Shown here piece after piece: positions 26,334-36,815 of a stretch of 64,000 nt of DNA. Below the pieces are notes generated by a model. That model saw only the letters and a list, made by a program, of their open reading frames with translations, was not told where the DNA came from and ran no database searches. The position numbers were made by a program, and so were the translations under genes. Position 1 is the stretch's first letter; the number at the start of each line of letters is the position of its first letter. This stretch comes from Scatomorpha sp964367935 (GTDB lineage: Bacteria; Bacillota; Clostridia; Oscillospirales; Oscillospiraceae), in contig CAYIYZ010000004.1 in NCBI GenBank assembly GCA_964367935.1, forward strand, positions 1 to 64,000, written 5' to 3'.

Positions 26334-29300
26334 GCCTCTCGCCCCCTTCCAACATATTCCAAACTTTAGAGGCAGGTAATTTCTTCATATACCTGCGCCT
26401 GTCCTCGCCACCGTTCTCTGTGAAGCGACAAGCGTCCACATACTCACAGTATTGACAGGCATTCTCCTGCACTCCCTTATAATAAGGGTCTGCACTTATA
26501 CTGCCGCCCTTTATCTCTGCCGCCATGCCACTCAGAAGATTATTGACATGCTTAGACAGTAATCCGAGCTGTTCCGCACTCGCTAAAGCATCGCCGGAGG
26601 GCTTGCCATCCTTCCACTTTATCGGTATACGTCGTGGCGTCTCACTCTTTTCCATGGCATAAAGTAGATCCGCTCCTCCATCAAGTAGCAGTCCAGAGCG
26701 CCTAAGATTCTTCTCTCTTTGCTTTAAAAGCTCCTCATCACTTAACTCATAATTTGCACTGATAAGATCATCACGGGTTGGCACATATAACACGCCGGCA
26801 GGCACAACGGTTTTGCCCCACAGCGCCTTGCCACGCTCACCTAATGAAAACAAATATATGAGCATCTGCATACCCATACCGTTTAAAACATCCGTCAAGG
26901 AGAAACTTTTTCTGCCCGTTTTGTAATCTATAACACGAATATACAGCCTGTCACCCTTTACCCATGCGTCAACTCTGTCCACAACGCCACCAAGCGCCAT
27001 GTTTTCCGTACGAGGTAACACATATTCAAACTCCAAAGGCTCAAAGTCACTGTCGCAGAGCTCTGTCGCCATGTCCTCCACTATGCGACGTACACTCGCC
27101 CCCAAGCGCCTAAACAAATAAGTAAAGCGAGCGGACTTATCACGAAAATCCTCGAGTTCCTCTTTTATATACTGCTCCGTACACATATCGCTTATCTCAT
27201 GCAAGCGCTCAAGCGTCACCTTCTTAAAGCCACCCTCAGCCGTAACCACACGTGCGACTTTTTCAAGTACATAGTGCATAAAGGTACCGAATTCCGGCGG
27301 CGAGAATTCCGCCGCACGCCTCGCCTTCGCTCGCAGTCCGTACTGCAAGAAGAAAGAGAAACGACAACCTGAGAACTTATCAGCACGACTTGCCGACAAC
27401 TTCGGATTATCACCGTAAAGCTCACGTGCAACAGAGCGTGACAACCTACCCCTAATAAGCTTAGACGCTGACTCCAAACGTTCCATGCGCAGCGTCTGAT
27501 TTACACGTAAAATACCATGTGCCGCACGAGTGAGCTCATCACTCTCACCGCAAAATTCACAGGCGGCGAGTTCAGCCGCCGCATATTTAGAACGCGCCTT
27601 GCACAAGCGCATATCCACACTCTCAAGTTCAACATCGAATATACTTCTCGCTCTCGTCACGAGCATGGATGCACGTGTGGGTGCGCCACCGGCGTCCGAG
27701 GACGGCACAACTATTGTGAGACCCTGAGACGGCAAAGATACACAGTTATAGATAAGAGAAAACTCACGCCATAACTCAGCATCCCCCGCATCGAGCACCA
27801 GCCCTTGCTCCGTGAGTACCCTGCGCTCATCCTCAGAAAACACACCACCACGCACCCGTGGCGAGGGCACACGTTCCTCAGACGCTCCCAGAATGATCAG
27901 CTCTTTTATATGGCGTCTGCGCATTCTATCCATGTCACCCGCCATGACGCAATCGGGCGATATGGGTATGGTGCCAAGCTCGTATTGTGAGAGCATTAGT
28001 ATCAATAGCCGTATAAATTCATTTGAGTCCATGACTAAATCCGAGGCTATAGCCACAAACTGCTCCAAGGCCTGAGTGAACACGTCCCAGACCTGTTTAG
28101 ATTCCGCAGCTTCCCTCGTTCTGCCCATCTTGTGCAATTTATCTGCTGTATCGCTCAATATCGAAGCCATGCGTGTTTGCGTCATAAACGCCACCAAAGC
28201 TTCCGCCTGCTCCTTTGCCGTGCGTGCAGCTCCGCTCGCTCGTGAGAGTGCCAACAAAGGCTCCGACACCTCTCTGCGCAGTTCGTTTATATGCTTTAAC
28301 GCAGCTTCTGTCTTCTCGTCACGTGCCACTCCGTAACCATCGGGATGCATACCCCAATCTCTATGCGTCAGCCACTGTGCCGCTCCTATGTTCCATGTTA
28401 TACAGTAGTTTTCCAAAATGTCGCAGTCGTCCTCGCTTATGTTCCCTAGACCTGTTCTCAGGTAGGCAAACACATCGCCGAGTTCCCACCCGCCGCCTAT
28501 AATCTCATAAGCACTCTCTACAGCAGAGGGCAAGGGCTTTGTACATATCGCTGTCTTCGACGCCGTGTATAACGGTACGCCATAATATGAAAATGTCGCC
28601 TCAAGCTCCGCTGCATAGTCTGAAAAACCTCGTATAGCCACCGAGATGTCCGAGTACCTGCATGACTTTTCTCGCACCAGACGCAGTACCTCCGAGGCGG
28701 CAAACTCACATTCCTCCGCTATACCGCCCACTCGCCGTAGACGTATCGCACCCTGTGCCGATCGCCGCTCGCCACCATAGGTGAAAAGCCTGTCCGCATA
28801 CTGTGCCGCCACTGTGCGTTGCTCCGCTTGTACGTAAGAACCAACCACTGTCATCCCCCTACTCTGTGCATCCTGTATCATACGAGTAGCAGTACGCCTT
28901 GACAGGGAGAAAACCTCACTGTCTTTCGCCTCATTATCTATGGTCAAGCACAGAGTAATATCCGCACCCTTACCCATGAGCGCCGTGAGCACTTTATGTT
29001 CCTGCTCTGTAAAATCTGTGAATCCGTCTATGTATATATGTCCCTCTCTGCCTATTTCACTGCGCTCCAAATTCTCCGCCAATATGCTGAGTCTATCCGA
29101 GGGCTCCGCCTTGCTCGTTCCCACAACCGCTTTATACGCAGCTGAAATAAGTGCTAAATCCCGCAACTTATCGGACAGGGAGTCCGAAAATCCTCCTGCC
29201 GTATCAATAAGTTCCTTCTCGCCCAATCCGGCTGTATTTAACATCTCCACAGCATCCAAGAGCATTTTCTTCATCTCAGCACTGCGCCGTGCCGTGTTAT

Positions 29301-29619
29301 ATACCGAAAGCCGTCCGTCCACGCTCTCCAAAGCCAAGGACATGCACAGAAGGCGTCCGCCCGCATCTAAATACATGCGTCGTCCGCCCGTTTCTGCCTC
29401 CACCCTGCGTGCTAATGTCCTAAAGCTCATAAGCTCACCGTAGAGCGACAGCCTATCGCCCGCCACTCGGGCAAGCTCACGCTCAGCCTCGAAGCTGTAC
29501 TGCTCCGGCACTATCATCAAAGTAGAGCCCTTGCCTTGCCGTACACGCTCCGCTATACTCGCCATAACACTCGATGTCTTACCCGCACCGGCAGGCCCCG
29601 ATAAAATCTCAAACCTCAT
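26326..29619 (-). CDS. addB: ATP-dependent helicase/deoxyribonuclease subunit B
   Basis: The protein has 1097 residues. An N-terminal Walker A (GPAGAGKTS) lies near residue 8. The C-terminal nuclease core (VIDYKTGRKSF) and cysteines (CRFS near 765, and CQYCEYVDAC near the end) form the Fe-S clasp known from AddB. It recognises Chi-like sites and supplies the second nuclease. Its ATG overlaps the dnaE stop (ATGA), so the three genes are coupled. Confidence 0.95.
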   Translation of the reverse strand: MRFEILSGPAGAGKTSSVMASIAERVRQGKGSTLMIVPEQYSFEAERELARVAGDRLSLYGELMSFRTLARRVEAETGGRRMYLDAGGRLLCMSLALESVDGRLSVYNTARRSAEMKKMLLDAVEMLNTAGLGEKELIDTAGGFSDSLSDKLRDLALISAAYKAVVGTSKAEPSDRLSILAENLERSEIGREGHIYIDGFTDFTEQEHKVLTALMGKGADITLCLTIDNEAKDSEVFSLSRRTATRMIQDAQSRGMTVVGSYVQAEQRTVAAQYADRLFTYGGERRSAQGAIRLRRVGGIAEECEFAASEVLRLVREKSCRYSDISVAIRGFSDYAAELEATFSYYGVPLYTASKTAICTKPLPSAVESAYEIIGGGWELGDVFAYLRTGLGNISEDDCDILENYCITWNIGAAQWLTHRDWGMHPDGYGVARDEKTEAALKHINELRREVSEPLLALSRASGAARTAKEQAEALVAFMTQTRMASILSDTADKLHKMGRTREAAESKQVWDVFTQALEQFVAIASDLVMDSNEFIRLLILMLSQYELGTIPISPDCVMAGDMDRMRRRHIKELIILGASEERVPSPRVRGGVFSEDERRVLTEQGLVLDAGDAELWREFSLIYNCVSLPSQGLTIVVPSSDAGGAPTRASMLVTRARSIFDVELESVDMRLCKARSKYAAAELAACEFCGESDELTRAAHGILRVNQTLRMERLESASKLIRGRLSRSVARELYGDNPKLSASRADKFSGCRFSFFLQYGLRAKARRAAEFSPPEFGTFMHYVLEKVARVVTAEGGFKKVTLERLHEISDMCTEQYIKEELEDFRDKSARFTYLFRRLGASVRRIVEDMATELCDSDFEPLEFEYVLPRTENMALGGVVDRVDAWVKGDRLYIRVIDYKTGRKSFSLTDVLNGMGMQMLIYLFSLGERGKALWGKTVVPAGVLYVPTRDDLISANYELSDEELLKQREKNLRRSGLLLDGGADLLYAMEKSETPRRIPIKWKDGKPSGDALASAEQLGLLSKHVNNLLSGMAAEIKGGSISADPYYKGVQENACQYCEYVDACRFTENGGEDRRRYMKKLPASKVWNMLEGGERRG

Positions 29620-32600
29620 TTTATCACCACATTCTCATCGCCTAACAGTTCACGTAACTCACGCACCAAGGCTTCATGTATCACACACTTTATACCTACA
29701 CGTTTTTTTGTGTCCTCAAAATACACTATCATTTGACTATCGCCCGGGAACATCGTCATGATAAGCTCCAAACGCTTAAACTCTGCGCTGTCCGCCCTAG
29801 CTAAGCGTAACCAAATCTTTTTATCAGATTCGACTTCAGACTTAACTTCAGCTTTTTTCGGAACCACTACTTCTTTCTCAAGCTCTGTTATAACATCCAC
29901 AGGCGCAGGCTGTATGCTGTCCGCCATTATCTGCGGATCTTTCTCGTCACGCACCGATATGCGGCCTTTCACCATGACTGCCGAGCCCTCGGCTATATAC
30001 GCCGAGCACTTATCGAGCACACTCGCAAACACCAAAAGTTCTATGAGCCCACTCTCGTCCTCAAGCTCCACATAGCTCATGAGTGACCCGTTCTTCGTCG
30101 ATCGTGTGCGCTGTGACACTATTATGCCACCCAACAGCACAACCTGCCTGTCTTTGAACCTGCGCTCTGCGCTCTCCTCAGTTTTAAAGTCTGCCAACAC
30201 CGAGCCTATGCTCACAGCGCCCCGTGACTTAAGCGCCGCCCTATAATCGTCCGCCGGATGGCCCGACATATAAAGACCTGTCGCCTCCTTTTCCATCGCC
30301 ATGAGCGTAATGGAGTCAAATTCAGCTACCTCTTTTATCTCCACACCAGTGACTCCGCTGTCAGCACTCTCACCGAATAGGTCAAACTGCCCTTCTATAT
30401 TCCGGCGTTGGTCGCCCTGCACCGCCTCTAACACTTTGTCCACAGCCTGTACCAAACTTCGTCTATTGTGACCCAAGCCGTCAAAAGCACCCGCCTTCAC
30501 CAGACTGTCAAGCGCTCTGCGATTTAAGTCACGCCCCGACATGCGCCTACAGAAATCCTCAAAATCCGTAAACTTACCCTTCTGCTCACGCTCGAACATC
30601 AGCTGCTCTATAAATTTTGCGCCTATATTTTTTATAGCCACCAGACCATAACGTATATTTTCGCCCGACACAGTAAAATAAGCGTCCGACTCATTGACAG
30701 AGGGAGAGAGCAAGGATATACCCACACTGCGACACTCCGCCGTATATTCAGCCACCTTGCCGGCACTGTCAAGCGCCGAGCTGAGCAGTGCCGCCATATA
30801 CTCACGTGGGTAATGGCATTTCATATACGCTGTGCGGTAACTTATGACCGCATACGCAACAGCATGCGCCTTATTAAAGGCATAGCTCGCAAAATCGTAT
30901 ATCTCAGCATATATGGCGGACGCCGCCGCCTCGGGTACGCCGTTTTTCACCGCTCCGTCTATATTGCGTGAGGCATCGCCGTATATAAACGCCTCACGCT
31001 CCCTATCTATAACATCCTGCTTCTTCTTACTCATAGCACGACGTATATTGTCTGCCTGCCCGAGTGAGTATCCACCTATGCGCCTGAAAATTTCTATTAC
31101 CTGCTCCTGATACACTATACAGCCGTAGGTTACGGATAGTATGGGCTTTAGTAAATCATGCTTGTAGCTAATCTTACGAGGGTCGACAGAAGACGCTAAA
31201 AATCGGGGTATGCTGTCCATAGGGCCCGGTCGATACAGGGCTATTACCGCCGTAATATCCTCTATGCTCTTGGGCTTTAGACCCTTACAAACGCCCGTTA
31301 TACCCGTTGACTCAAGTTGAAACACGCCCGAAGTCCGTCCCTGCGCCAGCATAGAAAACGTCGCCTCATCGTCGTCCGCCACCTTCTCTATATCAAAGTC
31401 GGGACTGTGCCTCTGCACAAGCTTCGACGCATCGTCCAGCACCGTTAGGTTTCTCAGCCCCAAAAAGTCCATCTTTAGAAGTCCCAGCTCCTCGAGCGTC
31501 GTCATGGAGTACTGTGTGACCACCGACTCATCATTTACCGCCACGGGCACATACTCATACACAGGCCTGTCCGTTATAACCACGCCTGCCGCATGTGTGG
31601 AGGCGTGCCTCGGCATACCTTCAAGCTTTATAGCCGTATCCAAAAGGTGCTTCAAACTGTCGTCACCCTCGTATAATTCACGCAGTCCACGTGAAAGCTT
31701 CAAAGCCTCGTTCAGCGTTATTCCCAGTGCCTGCGGTATCTGCTTTGCAACCGCATCGCATTGGGCATAGCTCACACTGAGCGCCCTGCCCGTATCACGC
31801 ACTGCCGCTCGTGCCGCCATCGTGCCGAAAGTTACTATCTGCGCCACGTGCTCTGTGCCATATTTCTTCGTTACATAGTCTATGACCTCGCCTCGACGGC
31901 GCACACAGAAATCTATATCTATATCGGGCATGGACACACGCTCGGGGTTAAGAAACCGCTCAAAGTACAGACTGTACTTCACCGGATCAACGTCCGTTAT
32001 GCCCAAACAATACGATACCATGCTGCCTGCCGCACTGCCACGACCCGGCCCTACGGGTATGCCTCTGCGCTTTGCATAGTCTATGAAATCACCGACTATC
32101 AAGAAGTAGTCAGTAAAGCCCATACTCTTTATCATTTCAAGCTCATACACGAGCTGCTTTCTCTTCTCGTCCTCAGCTTCACCGTAGCGCTCCGCAAACC
32201 CCTGCTCACATAGCTTTTGAAGATAGACATAACTGTCCTCCTCACCCTCGGGGAGCTTAAACTTCGGCAATAAGAGTCTATCGAAGTCAAAATCAAACTT
32301 GCACTGCTCCGCTATCTTTACCGTATTATCCGCCGCTTCGGGATGATTTGGGAACAAGGCTCTCATCTCAGCCTCGCTCTTTAAATAAAACTCATCCGTC
32401 TCAAAGCGCAGTCTGTCCGCATCATCTATAGTTTTTGCCATTTGTATACACATCAAAACGTCTTGATAGTATGCATCGGATTTTTCTACATAATGTGCAT
32501 CGTTAGTAAGCGCAAGTGCTATACCCGTGTCCTCAGCGAGGCGCAAGGTGCCCTGCGCTATTTTCTTTTCTGTTACCGTGCCGTGATCTTGAAGCTCTAA

Positions 32601-33101
32601 GTAAAAGTCCTCACCGAATATATCACGAAACTCAAACGCACTTTGCTTCGCCGCCTCATAGTCATCGTTTAGAAGATGCTTCGATATTTCACCTGCGGCA
32701 CAGCCCGATAGACAGATAAGCCCCTCTTTATGCTTAGATAGCTTAGCCTTGTCTACCCTTGGCTTCATATAGAAGCCCTCGGTGAAGCCCGAGGACACCA
32801 AAGCACTCAGATTCTTATAGCCCTCCTCATTCTTGCAAAGCAAAACAAGGTGACTGTTTTCTCGTGTAGTCCTGTCCGTCATCCCATGAGGTGCAAGGTA
32901 GACCTCCGAGCCTATTATCGGCTGTATGCCTGCTTTTTTTATGGCTTTATAAAAACTCACCGCACCGTACATCGCGCCGTGATCTGTTATTGCTATTGCG
33001 CTCTGCCCTATGTCCGAGAGGCGTTTTGCCATCTCCGATATGCGGCAAGCGCCATCGAGCAAGCTATATTCGGAATGTACATGCAAATGCACAAAGCCCA
33101 T
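29616..33101 (-). CDS. dnaE: DNA polymerase III alpha subunit (DnaE type)
   Basis: The protein has 1161 residues. An N-terminal PHP domain (VHLHVHSEYSLLDGA) leads into the polymerase core with the acidic pair PDIDIDF near 395-401 and the later YGCIVYQEQV motif. An OB-fold region is present near 985-1065. In Clostridia, DnaE works beside PolC in lagging-strand or lesion synthesis. It lies 8 bp after whiA and overlaps addB by 4 bp. Confidence 0.96.
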   Translation of the reverse strand: MGFVHLHVHSEYSLLDGACRISEMAKRLSDIGQSAIAITDHGAMYGAVSFYKAIKKAGIQPIIGSEVYLAPHGMTDRTTRENSHLVLLCKNEEGYKNLSALVSSGFTEGFYMKPRVDKAKLSKHKEGLICLSGCAAGEISKHLLNDDYEAAKQSAFEFRDIFGEDFYLELQDHGTVTEKKIAQGTLRLAEDTGIALALTNDAHYVEKSDAYYQDVLMCIQMAKTIDDADRLRFETDEFYLKSEAEMRALFPNHPEAADNTVKIAEQCKFDFDFDRLLLPKFKLPEGEEDSYVYLQKLCEQGFAERYGEAEDEKRKQLVYELEMIKSMGFTDYFLIVGDFIDYAKRRGIPVGPGRGSAAGSMVSYCLGITDVDPVKYSLYFERFLNPERVSMPDIDIDFCVRRRGEVIDYVTKKYGTEHVAQIVTFGTMAARAAVRDTGRALSVSYAQCDAVAKQIPQALGITLNEALKLSRGLRELYEGDDSLKHLLDTAIKLEGMPRHASTHAAGVVITDRPVYEYVPVAVNDESVVTQYSMTTLEELGLLKMDFLGLRNLTVLDDASKLVQRHSPDFDIEKVADDDEATFSMLAQGRTSGVFQLESTGITGVCKGLKPKSIEDITAVIALYRPGPMDSIPRFLASSVDPRKISYKHDLLKPILSVTYGCIVYQEQVIEIFRRIGGYSLGQADNIRRAMSKKKQDVIDREREAFIYGDASRNIDGAVKNGVPEAAASAIYAEIYDFASYAFNKAHAVAYAVISYRTAYMKCHYPREYMAALLSSALDSAGKVAEYTAECRSVGISLLSPSVNESDAYFTVSGENIRYGLVAIKNIGAKFIEQLMFEREQKGKFTDFEDFCRRMSGRDLNRRALDSLVKAGAFDGLGHNRRSLVQAVDKVLEAVQGDQRRNIEGQFDLFGESADSGVTGVEIKEVAEFDSITLMAMEKEATGLYMSGHPADDYRAALKSRGAVSIGSVLADFKTEESAERRFKDRQVVLLGGIIVSQRTRSTKNGSLMSYVELEDESGLIELLVFASVLDKCSAYIAEGSAVMVKGRISVRDEKDPQIMADSIQPAPVDVITELEKEVVVPKKAEVKSEVESDKKIWLRLARADSAEFKRLELIMTMFPGDSQMIVYFEDTKKRVGIKCVIHEALVRELRELLGDENVVIK

Positions 33102-33109
33102 CGTAACAT

Positions 33110-34006
33110 TTACCCCTTTGCCATAGTCATAAGTTTCTTTAGTCTGTGTCCCAGTGTACTCTTGCTTACCCGAGGATCTGAGAGCAGTGACAACTCCGCC
33201 AAGCTCGCCTCAGGGTTCGCTATACGTAACAGTGCCGCTTGCTGCAAACCCTCCGTAAGACTCTCTAAACCCACACCTCGCTCTATTCGACGTATAGCCT
33301 CCAACTGTTCCTGCGCCGCTGCTACTATCTTGTCCGCATTGGCACTGTCACAGTTTACTTTCCTATTTATCTCGTTGCGCATGTCCTTCTCGACCTTAGC
33401 TGACATGATTTCAAGTGCCGCCACAGGTGCTCCTATGGCGGTGAAAAAATCCTCTATAGCTGCCGACTGCTTAAAATACGTTATATATGCACCCGCGCGT
33501 TTCGTCTGCTTCGGACTAAATCCCATCTCCAGAAGCAAAGAGTAAAACTCTCGACTCACATGTGAAAACATGGTGGACATCTCCAAATGGTAGCGCTTCT
33601 CAGGATCTGTCATGCTACCGCCGGCTAAGTACGCACCTCGCACAAAAGACGCCCTGCAACAGTCACTTTCCAATACTGCAAGGTTTATATGCATGATAAA
33701 TGTCTCATCCGCCTCTGTGCCGAAACTACTGAATATCCTATTTATCTTCTCTTTATCGTCTATCACCATGCTGTACTTTTTACGTACTCCGCTCGGCTTC
33801 CGAAATTCCATATCACTCGAGAACGCACGTCGAAACAGGCGAGGTAAACGCTCCGCAAACTCCGCATTTGCTGTTATTATCCTAATTTCCCTCGGTGTAA
33901 AGCTTGTACAGTGCAACAGCACTCCATAAGCTTCCGCTAAAGCACAGCATTTTTTCTGTACCGGTGTACGGCATATCTCAGCCTTCACGCTTGCCGAAAA
34001 ACTCAT
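33110..34006 (-). CDS. whiA: DNA-binding protein WhiA
   Basis: The protein has 298 residues from the ATG at 34006, preceded by AAAGGAT. The longer frame to 34102 overlaps glmR and is rejected because WhiA proteins begin MSFSxxVKxE. An N-terminal LAGLIDADG-like region (RGAYLAGGSM) is followed by a C-terminal helix-turn-helix (LSDPRVSKSTLGHRL). Family roles in Bacillota are chromosome segregation and control of division or sporulation. It sits in the conserved rapZ-glmR-whiA group. Confidence 0.95.
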   Translation of the reverse strand: MSFSASVKAEICRTPVQKKCCALAEAYGVLLHCTSFTPREIRIITANAEFAERLPRLFRRAFSSDMEFRKPSGVRKKYSMVIDDKEKINRIFSSFGTEADETFIMHINLAVLESDCCRASFVRGAYLAGGSMTDPEKRYHLEMSTMFSHVSREFYSLLLEMGFSPKQTKRAGAYITYFKQSAAIEDFFTAIGAPVAALEIMSAKVEKDMRNEINRKVNCDSANADKIVAAAQEQLEAIRRIERGVGLESLTEGLQQAALLRIANPEASLAELSLLSDPRVSKSTLGHRLKKLMTMAKG

Positions 34007-34010
34007 ATTA

Positions 34011-35018
34011 TCAATCCTTTGTCCCATATATCCTCGTATGGCTCTTTGTCCTGTAAAGTCGCATGAGCTCCGCCGCCAATGACTGCGGATCATGACGTAC
34101 ATACCCCGCCTGCCATGTCGCTATCGGCGCTTTGCACAGAGTAACGTGCATGTCCTCCACCCTGTCCTCATCCGTATACACGGGCTCTGCGCCCTCCTTT
34201 GCATATTCGTCAAGTACAGTATTCGGAAATATCGTACTGTTCGCCAAACACCAGTCGAACAATCGCTCGCCCGATATGCCAAACAGCGCAGATATATGAT
34301 CTGCGGCAGTATACCCTTCCGTCTCACCATCTTGAGTCATCACATTGAGCACATATATCCTAAACGCATCAGACTGCGCCACAGCCTCCGCTATGCCATT
34401 TGTCACGAAGTTGGGCATTATACTCGTATACAAACTGCCCGGCCCTATAATTATCATATCCGCATTTTCTATAGCCTCAGTCGCCTCGGGCAAAGCCGTC
34501 GGACGTTTAGGCAATAGCTCGACTCTCAATATCCTCTTATCGGTACCCCTCTTAAAGTCAGCTATCTTAGACTCACCCACAACACGTGTGCCGTCATCAA
34601 ACTGCGCCTCAAGCAAAACGTTCTCATTCGTTACCGGCAACACCCTGCCCGTTATGGCAAGTACATCGCTCATTAGACGCACCGCCTCGTCAAAGGTTTC
34701 CGTCATGCCGTTTAACGCCGCCAAGAATAGGTTGCCGAAGTTTTGTCCTGCAAGCCTACCCTCAGAAAACCTATAAGCAAGTAGCTTTTCCATTATAGGC
34801 TCCGTGTTAGCCAGAGCCTGTATGCAGTTTCGCACGTCGCCGGGCGGTGGCATACCCAAGTCCTCACGCAAGTAGCCTGAACCACCGCCATCGTCCGCCA
34901 CCGTTACTATAGCCGTTATATTACTCGTATACCTCTTTAGGCCTCGCAACATCGTCGAAAGGCCTGTGCCGCCACCTATTACCACTATAGACGGCTCGCT
35001 CTGCCTCTTATTCTTCAT
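34011..35018 (-). CDS. glmR: Gluconeogenesis/UDP-GlcNAc regulator GlmR (YvcK family)
   Basis: The protein has 335 residues. The N-terminal nucleotide-sugar binding loop VIGGGTGLSTMLRGLK and the VADDGGGSGYLR motif are diagnostic. The family binds UDP-GlcNAc and tunes amino-sugar synthesis by acting on GlmS in Bacillus. The start is 3 bp after the rapZ stop, and the stop is 4 bp before whiA. Confidence 0.95.
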   Translation of the reverse strand: MKNKRQSEPSIVVIGGGTGLSTMLRGLKRYTSNITAIVTVADDGGGSGYLREDLGMPPPGDVRNCIQALANTEPIMEKLLAYRFSEGRLAGQNFGNLFLAALNGMTETFDEAVRLMSDVLAITGRVLPVTNENVLLEAQFDDGTRVVGESKIADFKRGTDKRILRVELLPKRPTALPEATEAIENADMIIIGPGSLYTSIMPNFVTNGIAEAVAQSDAFRIYVLNVMTQDGETEGYTAADHISALFGISGERLFDWCLANSTIFPNTVLDEYAKEGAEPVYTDEDRVEDMHVTLCKAPIATWQAGYVRHDPQSLAAELMRLYRTKSHTRIYGTKD

Positions 35019-35021
35019 AGC

Positions 35022-35879
35022 CTACTTCTCCATGTCCCTAAATATCGTTGAGACCCCATGACCCTTTTCGTTCAAGTATTCCGCTAAGGCGCATACCGTG
35101 GCCACACTACGGTGCTTACCACCTGTACAGCCTATAGCGACATTTAGCATATACTTCCCCTCCTCGCCGTATAAGGGTATAAGAAAATCCATGAAATCAC
35201 AGAGCTTACTTAGCATTGTCTGCGCATCTTCAAACGAAAACACAAAGTCACGCACCGCCTTATCTTGACCTGTACCCTCCTTTAGCTCCTGTACATAAAA
35301 AGGGTTCGGTAGAAAACGAAGGTCGAACACTAAGTCGGCATCCATAGGCAGTCCATGCTTAAAACCGAAGGCAGTGAGCTGTATGCCCATCTTACGTCTC
35401 TCCCTGTCGTCCCACACAAGGTCACCTATCCTGCTCCTAAGTGCTGCTGTCGTCAAGTTACTTGTATCTATAATAAAGTCTGCAACATCCTTCAAAGGCA
35501 TTAGGCGCACTATCTCCCTGTCTATAGCCTGATCCATAGACTCACCCTCTACCTGCAAGGGGTGCGGACGACGTGTCTCCTTATAACGTCTTATTATCGT
35601 CTGCCTATCTGCTTCTAAGAACAAAATACGGCACATTAGCCCTGCCAGTCTCAAAGTATCTAAAGTCTCAAACAAAAGTTGAGCATCTTCTAGGCCACGT
35701 GAATCTGTCACGAGTGCCACTCGCTCATATTTCCCTCGTGATGCCATGGTGAGCTCCACAAGCTTAGGCAATAGCGCAACAGGCATATTGTCAACACAGT
35801 AGTATTCAAAATCCTCCAGTATATCCATGGCACGGCTCTTACCTCCGCCCGACAGACCTGTTATTATCAAAAGTTCCAT
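35022..35879 (-). CDS. rapZ: RNase adapter/nucleotide-binding protein RapZ (YvcJ)
   Basis: The protein has 285 residues. Walker A GLSGGGKS is near 8-15, a Walker B-like segment lies near 78-85, and the C-terminal GCTGGKHRSV motif is near 250. In enterobacteria RapZ guides RNase E to GlmZ; in Bacillota its neighbour GlmR shares the amino-sugar theme, and the RNA role there is less certain. AAGAGGTG precedes the ATG. Confidence 0.95.
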   Translation of the reverse strand: MELLIITGLSGGGKSRAMDILEDFEYYCVDNMPVALLPKLVELTMASRGKYERVALVTDSRGLEDAQLLFETLDTLRLAGLMCRILFLEADRQTIIRRYKETRRPHPLQVEGESMDQAIDREIVRLMPLKDVADFIIDTSNLTTAALRSRIGDLVWDDRERRKMGIQLTAFGFKHGLPMDADLVFDLRFLPNPFYVQELKEGTGQDKAVRDFVFSFEDAQTMLSKLCDFMDFLIPLYGEEGKYMLNVAIGCTGGKHRSVATVCALAEYLNEKGHGVSTIFRDMEK

Positions 35880-35900
35880 AGCTCACCTCTTATCTTTATC

Positions 35901-36815
35901 TCATCGTACAATTCTCACTTCGGGCTCAAGCATTACCCCGCTCGCTTTATACACCGTCTCTCTAACATAGTCCATGAGTGTAATGACATCTTCAAACGTA
36001 GCGCCACCCCTATTTACAACAAATCCCGCATGTTTAGTCGAGACCTCTGCGCCGCCGCGCCACTCACCCTTTAGACCGCAATCGTCTATAAGCTTAGCCG
36101 CAAAACCCTCCGGCGGACGCTTAAACGTACTGCCGGCAGAAGGCATATCCAAAGGCTGTGACGTGCGTCTACGCTCGGCTAATTCCCTATGAACTTTCTC
36201 TATCTCCACACTGTCACCCTCGCGCAGTTTAAACTCGCTGTCGAGTATGACATCGCCTGAATCCGAAAATCGACTGTGCCTATACGAAAATTCGTGGGCC
36301 GCAGCCTCTACTACTTGCACCTTCATATCCTCATCCACATAGCGTGTTCTGACACAAACCTGCGAGAGCTCACCGCCATAGGCACCGGCGTTCATGTAAA
36401 CCGCGCCGCCCACAGTACCCGGTATGCCTTGCGCAAACTCTAAGCCACTTAAGCTCTCTTTTGCCGCCCTATTTGCCAAGCTGTATAAACTCGCTCCGCT
36501 ATCCGCTCTCAAAATAAGCGGATCAATAAGCTCCACAGATTTCATGCTCTCCGACGTCTTTATTATCACCATATCTAAATCGCCATCGGAAAACAGAACA
36601 TTCGTGCCTCGTCCAAGTATAAACGGACGCACACCCGCCTGCTTAAAAAATTCACAGAGCGCAATAAGTTCCACCACGGTTTTCGGCATACACATAAGCC
36701 TTGCCCTGCCGCCGATTCTAAATGTGCACTGAGCCTTCAAATCCGCATATTCCGTAAATTGAATTTGAGGTAATCGCTCTCTTAATCTTGCGGTCAAACT
36801 GTCCGCTACTACCAT
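35901..36815 (-). CDS. murB: UDP-N-acetylenolpyruvoylglucosamine reductase
   Basis: The protein has 304 residues. MurB reduces the enolpyruvyl ether to UDP-MurNAc with NADPH and FAD in cell-wall precursor synthesis. FAD-binding motifs are FILGRGTNVLFSD and GIPGTVGGAVYMNAGAYG. The catalytic Ser lies in the GSTFKRP motif and Glu in LEPEVRIV, typical of type II MurB. The ATG follows the hprK stop by one codon junction (TAGATG), with only a weak ribosome site, so it is probably coupled to hprK. Confidence 0.95.
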   Translation of the reverse strand: MVVADSLTARLRERLPQIQFTEYADLKAQCTFRIGGRARLMCMPKTVVELIALCEFFKQAGVRPFILGRGTNVLFSDGDLDMVIIKTSESMKSVELIDPLILRADSGASLYSLANRAAKESLSGLEFAQGIPGTVGGAVYMNAGAYGGELSQVCVRTRYVDEDMKVQVVEAAAHEFSYRHSRFSDSGDVILDSEFKLREGDSVEIEKVHRELAERRRTSQPLDMPSAGSTFKRPPEGFAAKLIDDCGLKGEWRGGAEVSTKHAGFVVNRGGATFEDVITLMDYVRETVYKASGVMLEPEVRIVR